Origin: an uncultured Roseateles sp.
GTDB lineage: Bacteria; Pseudomonadota; Gammaproteobacteria; Burkholderiales; Burkholderiaceae_C
Reading direction: 5' to 3'
NCBI RefSeq assembly: GCF_963422335.1
Contig: NZ_OY729424.1
Location: forward strand, 1,178,001 to 1,242,000
DNA length: 64,000 bases
This document shows, piece by piece, positions 17,471-25,991 of the stretch. Each line of letters opens with the position of its first letter. The stretch's first letter is position 1. The position numbers were made by a program, and so were the translations under genes. Below the pieces are notes generated by a model. The model was not told where the DNA came from, searched no databases, and saw only the letters and a list, made by a program, of their open reading frames with translations.

Positions 17471-17871
17471 GCCCGAAGCCAACCCTTCTGCTGACCGATG
17501 CCAAGGCCCTTCATTGGCACAGAGACATTTGGGAGGTGTTCGCACCACCGCCGGTACCGCCGGCCTGCCAGTACGACGACAGCCTGATAGCCCAAGTCGA
17601 TCCCCTTGACAGCGATCTGGACCCGCACCATTACCTCCCAGTCTGCCATCTCGCCTGACCTCATCGCATTGAGCGTGAGGTCGTATGGATCGATGACCTG
17701 GCCAGGGAGCACGAGGCCGTGTTTGGCAGACAGAATGAACCAGGAGGAGCCAAAGCGCTCAGCCCGGGCCCGCGACTTCACGAAGAGGTCGCCGGTGTAG
17801 AGGTCCTGGGCGGCCGCGGCGTGCGGCAACTTCTGGGAGCCGCAGGCGACGAGTACGACCGGCTTGAGCAT
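17455..17871 (-). CDS. DUF6884-like protein
   Basis: A 138-aa protein that resembles DUF6884 proteins by its pattern: VLVACGSQKLP at the N-terminus, then QDLYTGDLFVKSRAYAE-like (here QDLYTGDLFVKSRARAE), WFILSAKHGLVLP and DPYDLTLNAMRSGEMADW. Members are often found in phages and mobile islands, and are sometimes compared with nucleotide/deoxyribosyltransferase folds; no activity is established here. I chose the ATG at 17871 because the family motif starts 4 residues later. The frame stays open upstream to 18027 without family features. It supports the idea that this stretch is accessory DNA. Confidence 0.65.
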   Translation of the reverse strand: MLKPVVLVACGSQKLPHAAAAQDLYTGDLFVKSRARAERFGSSWFILSAKHGLVLPGQVIDPYDLTLNAMRSGEMADWEVMVRVQIAVKGIDLGYQAVVVLAGRRYRRWCEHLPNVSVPMKGLGIGQQKGWLRAQLAA

Positions 17872-18281
17872 GGGCAGCGGTGTTTGCTTCTGGGGCCAGC
17901 TGGAGCGGCCCAAGTCGAACGGCCGCTGTTTGGAATTGGCCCCAGCTTTCAATCCCAGCCACCAAGGGCCATAGCCACTATCGAGGCGGATGCCGGCTTC
18001 GTGCCCATACCGGGCGTTCGCGACCATGCTCTTTGCCCATCACAAACCTGTAAACAGGTACGCTCACTTTCCCCAGTTAGCACGTCCGAACGCCGCGCTT
18101 GGCCTGCACTTGGGGTATCCGATGAAACCGGCCACCAGCTTCTCCATATGCACCGTCTAGTCCACCGCAGCCTTGCAAATCGGCGGATGCTCGTAACGAA
18201 CCATCGGGGCGCCAAAAAAGTCGCTTGGGGCTATCGATCCAATCCCCTCAAAAGACCCGAATGGCAGGAAGCGTCAAAGCC
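17872..18281. other. 410-base intergenic stretch
   Basis: I see no convincing gene here, although the DUF6884 frame stays open to 18027. It contains a 14-base inverted repeat at 18046-18059 (ACCTG, TAAA spacer, CAGGT) that could be an operator for the DUF6884 gene. Base composition is nearer 50-55% GC by eye than that of its neighbours. Confidence 0.4.
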
Positions 18282-18926
18282 TCAAGGTGCCGGGCGACGA
18301 CGAGCCAACAGCACACCGGTCAAACCAAGCAGCATCAGCGCATAGCTCTCTGGCTCCGGCACCGCTGCTGTCACATCTCCGGGGCGAACAGCCAGCGCGT
18401 ACACAGTACTGCCCTCGTAGCCGTAGTACGTGTAGCCAACAATGGTCTGGAAGAACCACGCGTAGTGTGAATCCGGCAAGTACTCCGTACTGGACCAGTA
18501 GACGCCGGACTGCACGCCATCAAATTTCGCCGACACCGAGGCAAAACTCCCACCAGCATCGTTCCAAATGGATCTGAACTGGTTGCCGCTACCGGCTGCT
18601 AGAGCGCCATTGCCAGTTGGCAAGAACCAACCCTTGAAGTTGGTCTGCGAAGCACCTGCCGATTCAGCCAGGGCCTGGGCCGAACCTACGGCAGCCGTGG
18701 CGCTCCAGCTGCCATTGCCGATGTTCCAGTCGTTTAGGATCGTCAAGTCAAGCGTGGTGTTGTAGAACATCGCGCACTTGGTTAAGCCGGATACCGTGCA
18801 AGTGTCGCTGGCCGTACCGTCGGCCAGGCGACCTTGGAAAACCGGCGTCGCTTGTGCCGCACCCACCAAGGTCATTGCGCCCAGCAGCGCTGCCGTCTTG
18901 AAGGACTTCAACGTCAATTTGCGCAT
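18282..18926 (-). CDS. DUF1566-like PEP-CTERM protein
   Basis: A 214-aa exported protein with a signal peptide (residues 1 to about 26, ending AAQATPVF). The body resembles the DUF1566/Lcl C-terminal fold, seen as GVYWSSTEYLPDSHYAWFF followed by YALAVRPGD. It ends with a PEP-CTERM tail VPEPESYALMLLGLTGVLLA and RRR. An AGGAAA site lies upstream of the ATG at 18926. The tail is nearly the same as that of the PEP-CTERM protein at 26113-26757 (VPEPESYALML), which points to shared sorting by one exosortase. Function beyond surface or matrix location is unknown. Confidence 0.85.
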   Translation of the reverse strand: MRKLTLKSFKTAALLGAMTLVGAAQATPVFQGRLADGTASDTCTVSGLTKCAMFYNTTLDLTILNDWNIGNGSWSATAAVGSAQALAESAGASQTNFKGWFLPTGNGALAAGSGNQFRSIWNDAGGSFASVSAKFDGVQSGVYWSSTEYLPDSHYAWFFQTIVGYTYYGYEGSTVYALAVRPGDVTAAVPEPESYALMLLGLTGVLLARRRPAP

Positions 18927-19283
18927 AGTCTTTTTCCTGGATGGAGGGTGTTGAAAGCCAGCGCATTCAGCTCACCCCAAGGGCTCTCAAGTGCACCAGC
19001 CGCCGCAGTGTAGCAATGACTACGGCCCAAGCTCCCCCTAGTTTCGCGGTTATGGCCGTGAATTCTCACAAACATATCCGAGGCCCAGGCCTGACTTTCC
19101 GAATCCATTTTTTGCGCTCACATGCATGCGCTTGAATGTTCTGCCTCTATCGGGCGCGATGGCGAATGCCCGCAATGGGCACGAAGCCGTCACACTTCGG
19201 CGAGACTCGACCCACTGCATCCAACTTGTAGGGGCCGGTCGCACTTGACAGCGATAGCTCGATGTCGACGCTCACCAAGTGCT
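18927..19283. other. 357-base intergenic stretch
   Basis: This lies between the PEP-CTERM gene start and the carboxypeptidase gene end, both on the minus strand. It should carry the PEP-CTERM promoter. I found no supported gene, no RNA gene and no strong hairpin. Confidence 0.4.
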
Positions 19284-20531
19284 TTACTTCGAGAACCAGC
19301 CGGAGACGCGCTGACGCAGGCGCTCGAAGAAGCCCGCGCGTCCCACATCAGCGAGCGCAACGACGGGGACCTCGCCGAGTGGCTTGCCGTTGGCCGTGGC
19401 GATGATCTTGCCAATCACGGCGCCCTTGGCGATCGGCGCCTCGAGTGCAGGATTCAGTGTGATGGCCGTCTTGACCGCGGCCGCCTGGCCCTTGGGCACC
19501 ACCAGCGTCCAGGGCTGTGCAAGGCCTGCATTGACAGTGGGCGCCACGCCGTAAGTGACCTTCGCGCTGGTCAGCGTCGCGCCCGCCTGTGCGGGTGACG
19601 CTTCCTCGAAGTTTGCGTAGCCCCAGTTGAACAGCACGCGCGTCTGGTCGGCGCGGGCCTGCTTGCTGTCGGCATTCAAGATCACCGAGATCAAGCGCAT
19701 GCCGTTGCGCTTGGCCGATGCGGTCAGGCAGTAGCCCGCTTCCTCGGTGTGCCCGGTCTTGAGTCCATCGACCGTGGGGTCGGTGTACAGCAGCGCATTG
19801 CGGTTGCCTTGCTTGATGCCGTTGTAGGTGAATTCGCGCTCGGCGTAGATGGGGTAGTACTCAGCGCTGTTCCGGATGATGGCGGCCGCCTGCACCGCCA
19901 GGTCGCGGGCTGACGCCTTGTTGTTGGGGTCGGGCAGTCCTGCCGCATTCGCGAAACGGGTCTTGGTCATGCCCAGCTTCTGCGCCTCGGTGTTCATCAT
20001 CGCCACGAAGCCGGCCTCCGTACCGCCAATGTGCTCTGCCAAGGCCTTGGAGGCGTCGTTGCCGCTGGCGATGACCACACCACGCAGCATGTCCATCAGC
20101 GATGCCTGCGCGTTGAGCGGCACGAACATGCAGCTGTCACCCTCCTTGCCACCGCGGCACCAGGCGCTGAGGCTCATGGTGACCGGATCGTTGGGCTTGA
20201 CCTTGCCGCTCTTGAGCGCCTGCTCGACCAGGTAGCTGGTCATCATCTTGGTCAATGACGCCGGCGGCAGAGGCTCGTCCGGGTTCGACGAGGCTAGGAG
20301 CTGCCCGGTATTGAAATCCATCAGCACCCAGGCCTTGTTGGCGAGGACCGGCACCGACTGCCCGTTGGCATCGGTGGTCATCGCGGGTTCAGCGGCGGCG
20401 GCCTTTTGCTTGTGTGCAGTGGCGCGCGGCTTGGCGTGCGGGGCGCTGAGGGCCTTCGTGGGCGCGGCGACCAAGAAGGCACTGGCAAGCACGACGGAAA
20501 GCCGGAAGGCAATGTGGAAGCGGGAATTCAT
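19284..20531 (-). CDS. D-alanyl-D-alanine carboxypeptidase (PBP5/6 family)
   Basis: A 415-aa periplasmic penicillin-binding protein (DacA/DacC type) that trims the terminal D-Ala from peptidoglycan pentapeptides. The three active-site motifs are intact: SLTK at residues 92-95, SGN at 156-158 and KTG at 258-260. A signal peptide (residues 1 to about 30) and a C-terminal amphipathic anchor (GFFERLRQRVSGWFSK) frame the catalytic and PBP5_C domains. I chose the ATG at 20531 at the signal peptide; a frame open to 20672 adds non-family residues. Length is normal for the family. It looks like a core gene inside an otherwise patchy region. Confidence 0.95.
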   Translation of the reverse strand: MNSRFHIAFRLSVVLASAFLVAAPTKALSAPHAKPRATAHKQKAAAAEPAMTTDANGQSVPVLANKAWVLMDFNTGQLLASSNPDEPLPPASLTKMMTSYLVEQALKSGKVKPNDPVTMSLSAWCRGGKEGDSCMFVPLNAQASLMDMLRGVVIASGNDASKALAEHIGGTEAGFVAMMNTEAQKLGMTKTRFANAAGLPDPNNKASARDLAVQAAAIIRNSAEYYPIYAEREFTYNGIKQGNRNALLYTDPTVDGLKTGHTEEAGYCLTASAKRNGMRLISVILNADSKQARADQTRVLFNWGYANFEEASPAQAGATLTSAKVTYGVAPTVNAGLAQPWTLVVPKGQAAAVKTAITLNPALEAPIAKGAVIGKIIATANGKPLGEVPVVALADVGRAGFFERLRQRVSGWFSK

Positions 20532-20925
20532 TGAGAGGTGCTTTTCAAAAGGGCGACAGCGGGGAGCAGGTAAGGGGCCGGCAACTGACACCGGGCGCAA
20601 AGAAGCTAGATCGGGCATTGTGCCAATTGAGTAGCTCTGCCGATTGTGGGGGCCTGTACGCTGCAGGGCCAACGCTTTTCGTTACGAAAGCGGAAAGACG
20701 CCCAGGGCCGTTTGACGCGGGTTCACCGCGGCAGGGAAACGACGTGACAAGCACTCACGGCCGCGTTGGGCCGGCTGCCATTCAGCGGAGTGAGTCTGCC
20801 GCGCCGCTCAGAAGCTGTCGTTCGGGCCTGTGCGTAGGCCGCCCCGCAGTCGAGCGACCGATTCCGCTGAGGGTTGCGGTCACTCGCAAAAGCCTGCAGC
20901 GCTGGGGTCGGTGCCTTCTGACACG
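20532..20925. other. 394-base intergenic stretch with a near-palindrome
   Basis: This is the upstream region of the carboxypeptidase gene. At 20673-20692 there is an imperfect inverted repeat (CGCTTTTCGT against ACGAAAGCG, one mismatch) that could be an operator. Beyond this I see no gene; the short frames here have no protein-like features. Confidence 0.35.
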
Positions 20926-21225
20926 ATGGTCAAGCTCGGCGCCGTACTTAGCGAGCTAGCAGATATTCTGGGCGGCGATCTGGCTGCAAAGTACCTGCCT
21001 CTGGTTGGTGACATGCGTAAGGTGAAGCGCTTCATCAACGCAGTACTTCTCATGCAGATCGAGAAGACCAATCTGGGTCGAACCGACTTCAACAAGCGAG
21101 ACCTCAACTACATTGCTTCGTACCGCGATGACCTCAAAGGCGTGTTCGCTGTACTCGACGAATTGGCCGAAGAAGCAAACCCGGCTGCGGCGGACCCCGA
21201 CGTGCTCCAGCCAACGTCCTTGTAG
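20926..21225 (+). pseudogene. KAP-family P-loop NTPase fragment
   Basis: A frame of about 100 codons that matches part of the C-terminal region of KAP NTPases: DLAAKYLPLVGDMRKVKRFI followed by NAVLLMQIEKTNLGRTDFNKRDL. The P-loop and transmembrane insert that define the family lie upstream in complete members and are absent here. The segment after NKRDL no longer resembles the family. KAP NTPases are frequent in mobile and defence-related loci. I read this as a remnant left by deletion or transfer, with moderate confidence in the family call. Confidence 0.55.
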
Positions 21226-21793
21226 GAAAATTTGAACTGGAGCGATAGTCCATGCGACGAATTAGAGCTTCCGTTCAGTGGTCGAGAGTGCATTCCGGCG
21301 TAATCAGTAGCAGTCATCGATGGTCCCCAACTGGTGCTCGCTGATGCTGCGCGGCTCGGCCTGTCGCTGAACGGCCGGTTCGGTATGAACACCGGCCGCA
21401 CATTGCCAGCCGCCCCCACTGACCGCTTGTTGCGGCGGCCGACGTTCGTCGCTCATTGACGAGTGTCTCTGACCAGCCTGGTGCTGTCGATTCCAGCTAG
21501 GTTCTTCTACCAAATCTGGTGCCTCGTAGTCGATTTCGCCGAATTGCAGAGCAGGGGTGCTCGAATTGAGCTTGATCTCCAGCTGACCCCGCCTGATAGC
21601 ACGACTGGCCACGCGTGATCTTTGCCGTGGGTCTCAAAAATCAGATCAGCCAGTTGCCGCGGCGCAAGCTTGGCTGTCGCTTTCGCGATGCCGGACTCGT
21701 CACATAGCCCAAGGGTCAGAAGCAGAAGTGGAAGGTGATACCGATGATCTGTGACGACACAAACCTCGTCACAAGACTCGTCACAACGCAAAA
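21226..21793. other. Gene-poor stretch with short direct repeats
   Basis: No gene can be supported over this 568-base stretch. Two partly overlapping minus-strand frames (21507-21791 and 21304-21612) could be one frameshifted old gene, but I recognise neither. Three copies of CTCGTCACA occur between about 21696 and 21786, the last two 12 bases apart, and could be a protein-binding array or decay of an old repeat. Confidence 0.35.
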
Positions 21794-21823
21794 GTGAGGG
21801 CCTGAAAGTAAGCAGGCCCTCAC
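21794..21823 (-). terminator. Terminator-like hairpin after tRNA-Arg
   Basis: An 11-bp perfect stem (GTGAGGGCCTG with its complement) and an 8-base loop, about 30 bases beyond the 3' end of tRNA-Arg on the minus strand. A third GAGGGCCTG copy follows at 21827. It is well placed to end the tRNA transcript. Confidence 0.6.
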
Positions 21824-21853
21824 GTGGAGGGCCTGTTATTTCGTGCTAATTTT

Positions 21854-21929
21854 TGGTGCGCCCGGCTGGGATCGAACCAGCAACCCTTGGCTTCGGAGGC
21901 CAATACTCTATCCATTGAGCTACGGGCGC
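21854..21929 (-). tRNA. tRNA-Arg (anticodon CCG)
   Basis: A 76-base tRNA on the minus strand with the CCA end encoded. The 7-bp acceptor stem (GCGCCCG with CGGGCGC), D-loop (AGCTCAATGGATAGAG), anticodon stem-loop (TTGGC-CTCCGAA-GCCAA, anticodon CCG) and T-arm (GGTTCGATCC) are all normal. It reads CGG arginine codons. Its 3' end points toward the patchy 15.8-21.8 kb region, the usual geometry when integrases use a tRNA 3' end as attachment site. I found no second copy of the tRNA tail in the window. Confidence 0.97.
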
Positions 21930-22034
21930 AGAGGCCGTGAGTGTACCCGGGCTTGGGGCCGTGCTGACGCAGGCGACCGGGTGCGGTTGTGCGCACTGCG
22001 TTGCCCGGCGCAAATGCAGCTTTGTGCCTAAGTG

Positions 22035-22063
22035 GTCGGCTTTCGGGCCTGCGACGATATAAT
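22035..22063 (+). promoter_or_regulatory. Putative sigma-70 promoter for cytochrome c5 gene
   Basis: A perfect -10 hexamer TATAAT at 22058-22063, rare in this GC-rich DNA, lies 68 bases before the cytochrome ATG. The -35 at the right distance (around 22035-22040, GTCGGC) is poor, so the call rests on the -10. Confidence 0.5.
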
Positions 22064-22130
22064 CCCGCAGTTTTGCGCCTCATAGCTTTGGGGCGCTGTT
22101 GCCCTGCCTGCCGACGCCAACGAGGATTTC

Positions 22131-22688
22131 ATGAGCGGAACCCAAGACCACGACGCCACACACGACGAAGCGCATGACGAGGCGCACACGGGTCCGATCA
22201 AGACCCCCAAGCAATTGGCCTGGGCCGTGTTGTTTGCCTTTGTGGCGCCGGTGATCATCATCATCCTGCTGGCCAATTTCGTCAGTTCGGACAAGAAGCC
22301 TGCCGCTGGCAGCGAGGGCCTGGGCGCCGAGGCGGTGGCCGCCCGCATCCAGCCCATCGGCAGCATCGAGCTGAAAGACGTGAACAACGTGGCGACCCTG
22401 AAGACGGGCGAGCAGGTGTTTGCGGCCCAGTGCTCGGCCTGCCACGCCACCGGCGCGGCCGGTGCACCCAAGCTGGCCGATGCGGCCGCCTGGGGCCCGC
22501 GCGTGAAGAATGGCTACGAGGCGCTGCTGACCTCGGCCTTGAAGGGCAAGGGCAATATGGGCGCCCAGGGCGGCGGGGACTTCAGCGATTTCGAAGTCGG
22601 CCGCGCGGTGGTCTACATGGCCAACCAGGGTGGTGCCAAGTTCGACGAACCCAAGGCGCCGGCCGCGGCCGCGGCAGCGTCCAAGTAA
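22131..22688 (+). CDS. Membrane-anchored cytochrome c5-type protein
   Basis: A 185-aa c-type cytochrome. It starts at an ATG after a GAGGA site and has a His/Asp-rich cytoplasmic head (residues 1-20), one TM anchor (about 29-50) and a periplasmic haem domain. A single CSACH haem-binding motif lies at residues 101-105, with a likely axial methionine in GNMGAQ or VVYM. An Ala/Lys-rich tail follows. It resembles the cytochrome c5 family (CycB-like) that carries electrons in betaproteobacterial respiratory chains. It stands alone, with its own promoter and a strong terminator. Confidence 0.93.
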   Translation: MSGTQDHDATHDEAHDEAHTGPIKTPKQLAWAVLFAFVAPVIIIILLANFVSSDKKPAAGSEGLGAEAVAARIQPIGSIELKDVNNVATLKTGEQVFAAQCSACHATGAAGAPKLADAAAWGPRVKNGYEALLTSALKGKGNMGAQGGGDFSDFEVGRAVVYMANQGGAKFDEPKAPAAAAAASK

Positions 22689-22710
22689 ATCGCGCCACGC
22701 ATCAAGATCG

Positions 22711-22735
22711 AGCCGACCCGAGGGTCGGCTTTTTT
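22711..22735 (+). terminator. Rho-independent terminator of the cytochrome gene
   Basis: The stem AGCCGACCC with GGGTCGGCT closes on a 2-base GA loop and is followed by five more T. It lies 22 bases after the cytochrome stop. Its T-run touches the stop codon of the convergent gene at 22734. Confidence 0.85.
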
Positions 22736-23273
22736 ACGCCCGATCGGGCCTTGGCGTGGGCTTGCGGACAAAGCCGAAGCGCTGCGGCAGCGTGGCGCCG
22801 GGCACGTCCTGCGGCAGCCACAGGCCGGCCTCGACGGCATCGGCAGCGCACTCCATGTCCAGCGTGTGCACCAGGCCCAGGCCCAGATCGGTGGCGATGA
22901 AGAGCCGGCCATGCTCGTCCAGCCAGGCTGATTCGAAGCTGGCTTCCAGGCCGGTGTGGCTGCGCAGCTGCGGCGCGGCCGCGGTGGCCGTCAGCCGCCA
23001 TATCCACGGCGCGGCTTCCAGTTCGACATAGACCCGCTGCGGGCCGTTCTGGAAGAACCAGCAGCCGGCATCGTCATGCAGATAGTTGCGTTCGATGAAC
23101 TCGCGCAGCTTCTCGTGGGCGATACGGCTGCCCTTGACGACAGGGAAGGGCCCGGCAGCCTGTATGCGCTCGTCGCGCATATACCACTCGCCGCGCGCGT
23201 CCAGCGCCAGCCAGCCGTAGCAGTGCGGCACATTGGGCCATTTCTTCAGCGCGGCTTTGACGATGTCATCCAT
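22734..23273 (-). CDS. Conserved hypothetical protein (DUF2946/2944-like, uncertain)
   Basis: A 179-aa soluble protein that looks like a family common in Burkholderiales, with WPNVPHCYGWLALDARGEWY, then RDERIQAAGPFPVVKGSRI, GCWFFQNGPQRVYVELE and GLVHTLDMECAADA. I recognise the pattern but am not sure of the family number. There is no signal peptide, TM segment or catalytic motif. I chose the ATG at 23273, seven codons inside the longest frame, because the conserved part begins there. It follows the YheT-like hydrolase gene by 24 bases on the same strand, so the two may share a transcript. Confidence 0.75.
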   Translation of the reverse strand: MDDIVKAALKKWPNVPHCYGWLALDARGEWYMRDERIQAAGPFPVVKGSRIAHEKLREFIERNYLHDDAGCWFFQNGPQRVYVELEAAPWIWRLTATAAAPQLRSHTGLEASFESAWLDEHGRLFIATDLGLGLVHTLDMECAADAVEAGLWLPQDVPGATLPQRFGFVRKPTPRPDRA

Positions 23274-23297
23274 GCCCGCAGTGTGCCCCAACAAGTG

Positions 23298-24287
23298 TCA
23301 GAAGGAACCGGCCAGCCAGCTGCAGACGGCCTCGGGCATGGCCAGCACATGGCCCGGCGGCCAGCCCCGGGGAAAGCCGACATGGCCGCCCTGGCGCGGT
23401 TGCCACAGCGTGACAAAGGGGCCGATGTCGGACTCGCGCGGCAGGCAGTCGGCCGGCACGAAGGGGTCGTTGCGGGCGTTCATCACCAGGGCCGGGATGC
23501 GCAGGCTTTTCAGATGCGGCTTGGCCGAGGCGCGGGCCCAGTAGTCGTCGGTGTCGCGGTAGCCATGCAGCGGCGCGGTGAACAGATTGTCGAACTCGTA
23601 CAGATCGCGCGCAGCGCTCAGGCGCTCGCCGTCGAACAGGCCCGGGTGCTGTTGCAGCTTGCGCAGGGCCTTGGGCACCATGCTGCGCAGGAACATGCGG
23701 GTGTAGACGAGGCGGTTGAAGCCGCGGCCTATGGCGCGGCCGCTGGCCGCCAGATCGACCGGGGAGCACACCGCCGCCACCGCCTGGGCCGTGGCACCCG
23801 CGCTGTGGCCGGCCTCCTGGGCCCAGCGCAGCAGCGCATTGCCACCCAGCGACACCCCGACGGCGACGATGGGCCCGCGGTGCTGGGCGCGCAGCTGCGC
23901 CAGCATCCAGCCGACCTCGACATAGTCGCCCGAGTGGTAGGCGCGAGGCGCCAGATTCAGTTCGCCCGAGCAGCCGCGGAAATGCGGCACCGCATAGGCC
24001 CAGCCGCGGGCCCGGGCCAGGCTGGCGAAGGCCAGCGCGTAGTGGCTGTTGGACGAGCCCTCCAGGCCGTGGAACAGCACCAGCAGCGGGCGTTCCGTGC
24101 CGGCCGCGACCTCATCATCGACCAGATGATCGACATCGATGAAGTCGCCATCCGGCGTGGCCCAGCGCTCGCGGCGGTAGGTCGGCTTGGCGCCCAGAAA
24201 ACGGCGCGCCCACAGTGCCGCCCAGATCGTCTGCGCATTGCCGCCGGGCAGCCACAGCGGCGCGTGATAGCCGGAACCGTCGGCCAT
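23298..24287 (-). CDS. YheT-family alpha/beta hydrolase
   Basis: A 329-aa alpha/beta hydrolase of the YheT/ABHD1-3 group. The nucleophile elbow is GVSLGG (Ser146), the acid is in NARNDPF and the histidine in QGGHVGF. LPGGNAQTIWAA at the N-terminus and FHGLEGSSNSHYA near residue 72 are typical of the family. The substrate is unknown; relatives act on lipid-like esters. Its ATG overlaps the stop of the upstream NTF2-like gene by one base (TGATG), so it is translationally coupled to it. Confidence 0.92.
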   Translation of the reverse strand: MADGSGYHAPLWLPGGNAQTIWAALWARRFLGAKPTYRRERWATPDGDFIDVDHLVDDEVAAGTERPLLVLFHGLEGSSNSHYALAFASLARARGWAYAVPHFRGCSGELNLAPRAYHSGDYVEVGWMLAQLRAQHRGPIVAVGVSLGGNALLRWAQEAGHSAGATAQAVAAVCSPVDLAASGRAIGRGFNRLVYTRMFLRSMVPKALRKLQQHPGLFDGERLSAARDLYEFDNLFTAPLHGYRDTDDYWARASAKPHLKSLRIPALVMNARNDPFVPADCLPRESDIGPFVTLWQPRQGGHVGFPRGWPPGHVLAMPEAVCSWLAGSF

Positions 24288-24736
24288 CAGTGCAGCACGG
24301 CCGGCGTTTCGATGATCTCCTGCACGTCATGGGCCGTGCCGGGGCTGGCGTGGTGCACGACCATGCGCCAGCCCATGGCCGTCTTCAGATAGACGTTGGT
24401 GGCAATCACCCAGGCGCTTTGCGGGCCCTTGGGGCCCTGCACCTGCACCCGCTCCAGCACGTTGTGGACGGCGGTCTCGCCATTGCTGAGGGTACGCACC
24501 CGCTCGGGCACGGCACTCACCGGCCCCTGGCTCAGCACCGCCTCGAAGCTGGCGCGTATCGCGCCAACGCCCACCACCCGCGGGCCGCCCGGGTGCACGC
24601 AGGAGACCTCGTCCTCATCGGCCCAGACGGCCATCAGCCGGTCCAGATCGCCCTGTTGCAGCGCTTCGTAGAACTGCGCCTCGGTGTCTTCGGGCGAGGA
24701 CAGCAGGGCGGCGGCGCGGGCTTTGCGCAAAGGCAT
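24287..24736 (-). CDS. SnoaL/NTF2-like (DUF4440-type) protein
   Basis: A protein of about 149 aa with a cone-shaped NTF2-like fold: TEAQFYEALQQGDLDRLMAV, then WADEDEVSCVHPGGPRVVG and WVIATNVYLKTAMGWRMVVH. Such proteins hydrolyse or bind small ligands; this subgroup is a common conserved hypothetical in betaproteobacteria. I chose the ATG at 24736. A GTG at 24775 would overlap the end of the zinc-finger gene. It sits between the zinc-finger gene and the YheT hydrolase in a tight same-strand series. Confidence 0.85.
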   Translation of the reverse strand: MPLRKARAAALLSSPEDTEAQFYEALQQGDLDRLMAVWADEDEVSCVHPGGPRVVGVGAIRASFEAVLSQGPVSAVPERVRTLSNGETAVHNVLERVQVQGPKGPQSAWVIATNVYLKTAMGWRMVVHHASPGTAHDVQEIIETPAVLH

Positions 24737-24749
24737 GTCGGGCCGCGAC

Positions 24750-24959
24750 TCAGTGATGCGCGTGCACGACTTCACCGGCCTTCAGGCGATAGACGGTGCC
24801 GCAGTACGGGCACTTGCCGCCATCGGCATTGCCGACCACATCGATGAAGACCTTGGGGTGGTTGCTCCACAGCGCCATCTTGGGATTCGGGCAGGCGACA
24901 ACGCCGGGGCCTTGCAGCTCGGCGGCGGTGACTTCAACCAGGGATTTGGATTCGCTCAT
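24750..24959 (-). CDS. CHCC-type zinc-finger protein
   Basis: A 69-aa protein with the CHCC zinc-finger signature: Cys23 (VACPNPK), His34 (WSNHPKVFIDV) and the pair Cys50/Cys53 (GGKCPYCGTVYRL). This is the NDUFS6-like family. The ATG at 24959 has a GAGG site upstream. It starts 8 bases after the ilvE stop, an arrangement common in Burkholderiales, and is likely cotranscribed with it. Its exact role is unknown; the family binds one zinc ion. Confidence 0.92.
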   Translation of the reverse strand: MSESKSLVEVTAAELQGPGVVACPNPKMALWSNHPKVFIDVVGNADGGKCPYCGTVYRLKAGEVVHAHH

Positions 24960-24967
24960 GATGTGCC

Positions 24968-25894
24968 TCAGATCTTCGAAAGCCACGACGCGTACTTGGG
25001 GTTGCGCCCGTGCACGATGTCGAAGAATGCCGCCTGGATCTTCTCGGTGATGGGGCCGCGCGAGCCGGCGCCGATCTCGATGCGGTCGAGCTCGCGGATG
25101 GGCGTCACTTCGGCGGCGGTGCCGGTGAAGAAGGCCTCGTCGCAGATATAGACCTCGTCGCGGGTGATGCGCTTCTCGACCAGCTTCAGGCCCAGGTCCT
25201 CGCAGATCGAGAAGATGGTGTTGCGGGTGATGCCGTTCAGCGCGCCGGCCGACAGGTCAGGCGTGTAGACCACGCCCTTGTTGATGATGAACAGGTTCTC
25301 GCCCGCGCCCTCGGAGACAAAGCCCGAGGCGTCGAGCAGCAGCGCCTCGTCATAGCCGTCGTCGGTGGCTTCCATATTGGCCAGTATGGAGTTGGTGTAG
25401 TTGGACACCGTCTTGGCCTGCGTCATCGTGATGTTGACGTGGTGGCGGGTGAAGCTGGAGGTCTTGACACGGATGCCGCGCTTCATGCCGTCTTCACCGA
25501 GGTAGGCGCCCCAGGACCAGGCGGCGACCATCAGGTGCACCTTGGCACCCTTGGGGCTGACGCCCAGCTTCTCGGAGCCGATCCAGATCAGCGGGCGGAT
25601 GTAGGCGCTGTCGAGATGGTTCTCGCGCACGGCGGCCTTCTGCGCTTCCATCACCTGCTCGGGGCTGAACGGAATCTTCATGCGCAGGATCTTGGCGCTG
25701 TTGAACAGCCGCTCGGTGTGCTCCTTGAGCCGGAAGATGGAGGTGCCGCCATCGGCCGTCTTGTAGGCGCGCACGCCCTCGAAGGCGCCGCAACCGTAGT
25801 GCAGCGTGTGCGTCAGCACATGGACCTTGGCATCTCGCCATTCGACGAGTTCGCCATCCATCCAGATCTTGCCGTCGCGGTCGTCCATGGACAT
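24968..25894 (-). CDS. ilvE: Branched-chain amino acid aminotransferase
   Basis: A 308-aa fold-type IV PLP transaminase that makes or breaks down valine, leucine and isoleucine with 2-oxoglutarate/glutamate. The PLP lysine is Lys161 (TQAKTVSNYTNS). LHYGCGAFEGVRAY near residue 31 and the phosphate-cup segments GENLFI and FFTGTAAEVTPI are typical. The ATG at 25894 is preceded by AGGAG. Length matches E. coli IlvE. It heads a same-strand series with the zinc-finger, NTF2-like and YheT genes. Confidence 0.96.
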   Translation of the reverse strand: MSMDDRDGKIWMDGELVEWRDAKVHVLTHTLHYGCGAFEGVRAYKTADGGTSIFRLKEHTERLFNSAKILRMKIPFSPEQVMEAQKAAVRENHLDSAYIRPLIWIGSEKLGVSPKGAKVHLMVAAWSWGAYLGEDGMKRGIRVKTSSFTRHHVNITMTQAKTVSNYTNSILANMEATDDGYDEALLLDASGFVSEGAGENLFIINKGVVYTPDLSAGALNGITRNTIFSICEDLGLKLVEKRITRDEVYICDEAFFTGTAAEVTPIRELDRIEIGAGSRGPITEKIQAAFFDIVHGRNPKYASWLSKI

Positions 25895-25991
25895 GAGGAG
25901 CTCCTAGCTGTGGGTTTGCGGCATTTTATGCGCTGGCACCCGGCGCGCCGACCGTGATGTAGTTCTCGCAGATCGCCGCTGGCTTGCGTCA

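Noticed and set aside
18046..18059. A LexA box
   Set aside because: The CTG-TAAA-CAG spacing is far shorter than LexA sites; it is only a generic small inverted repeat.
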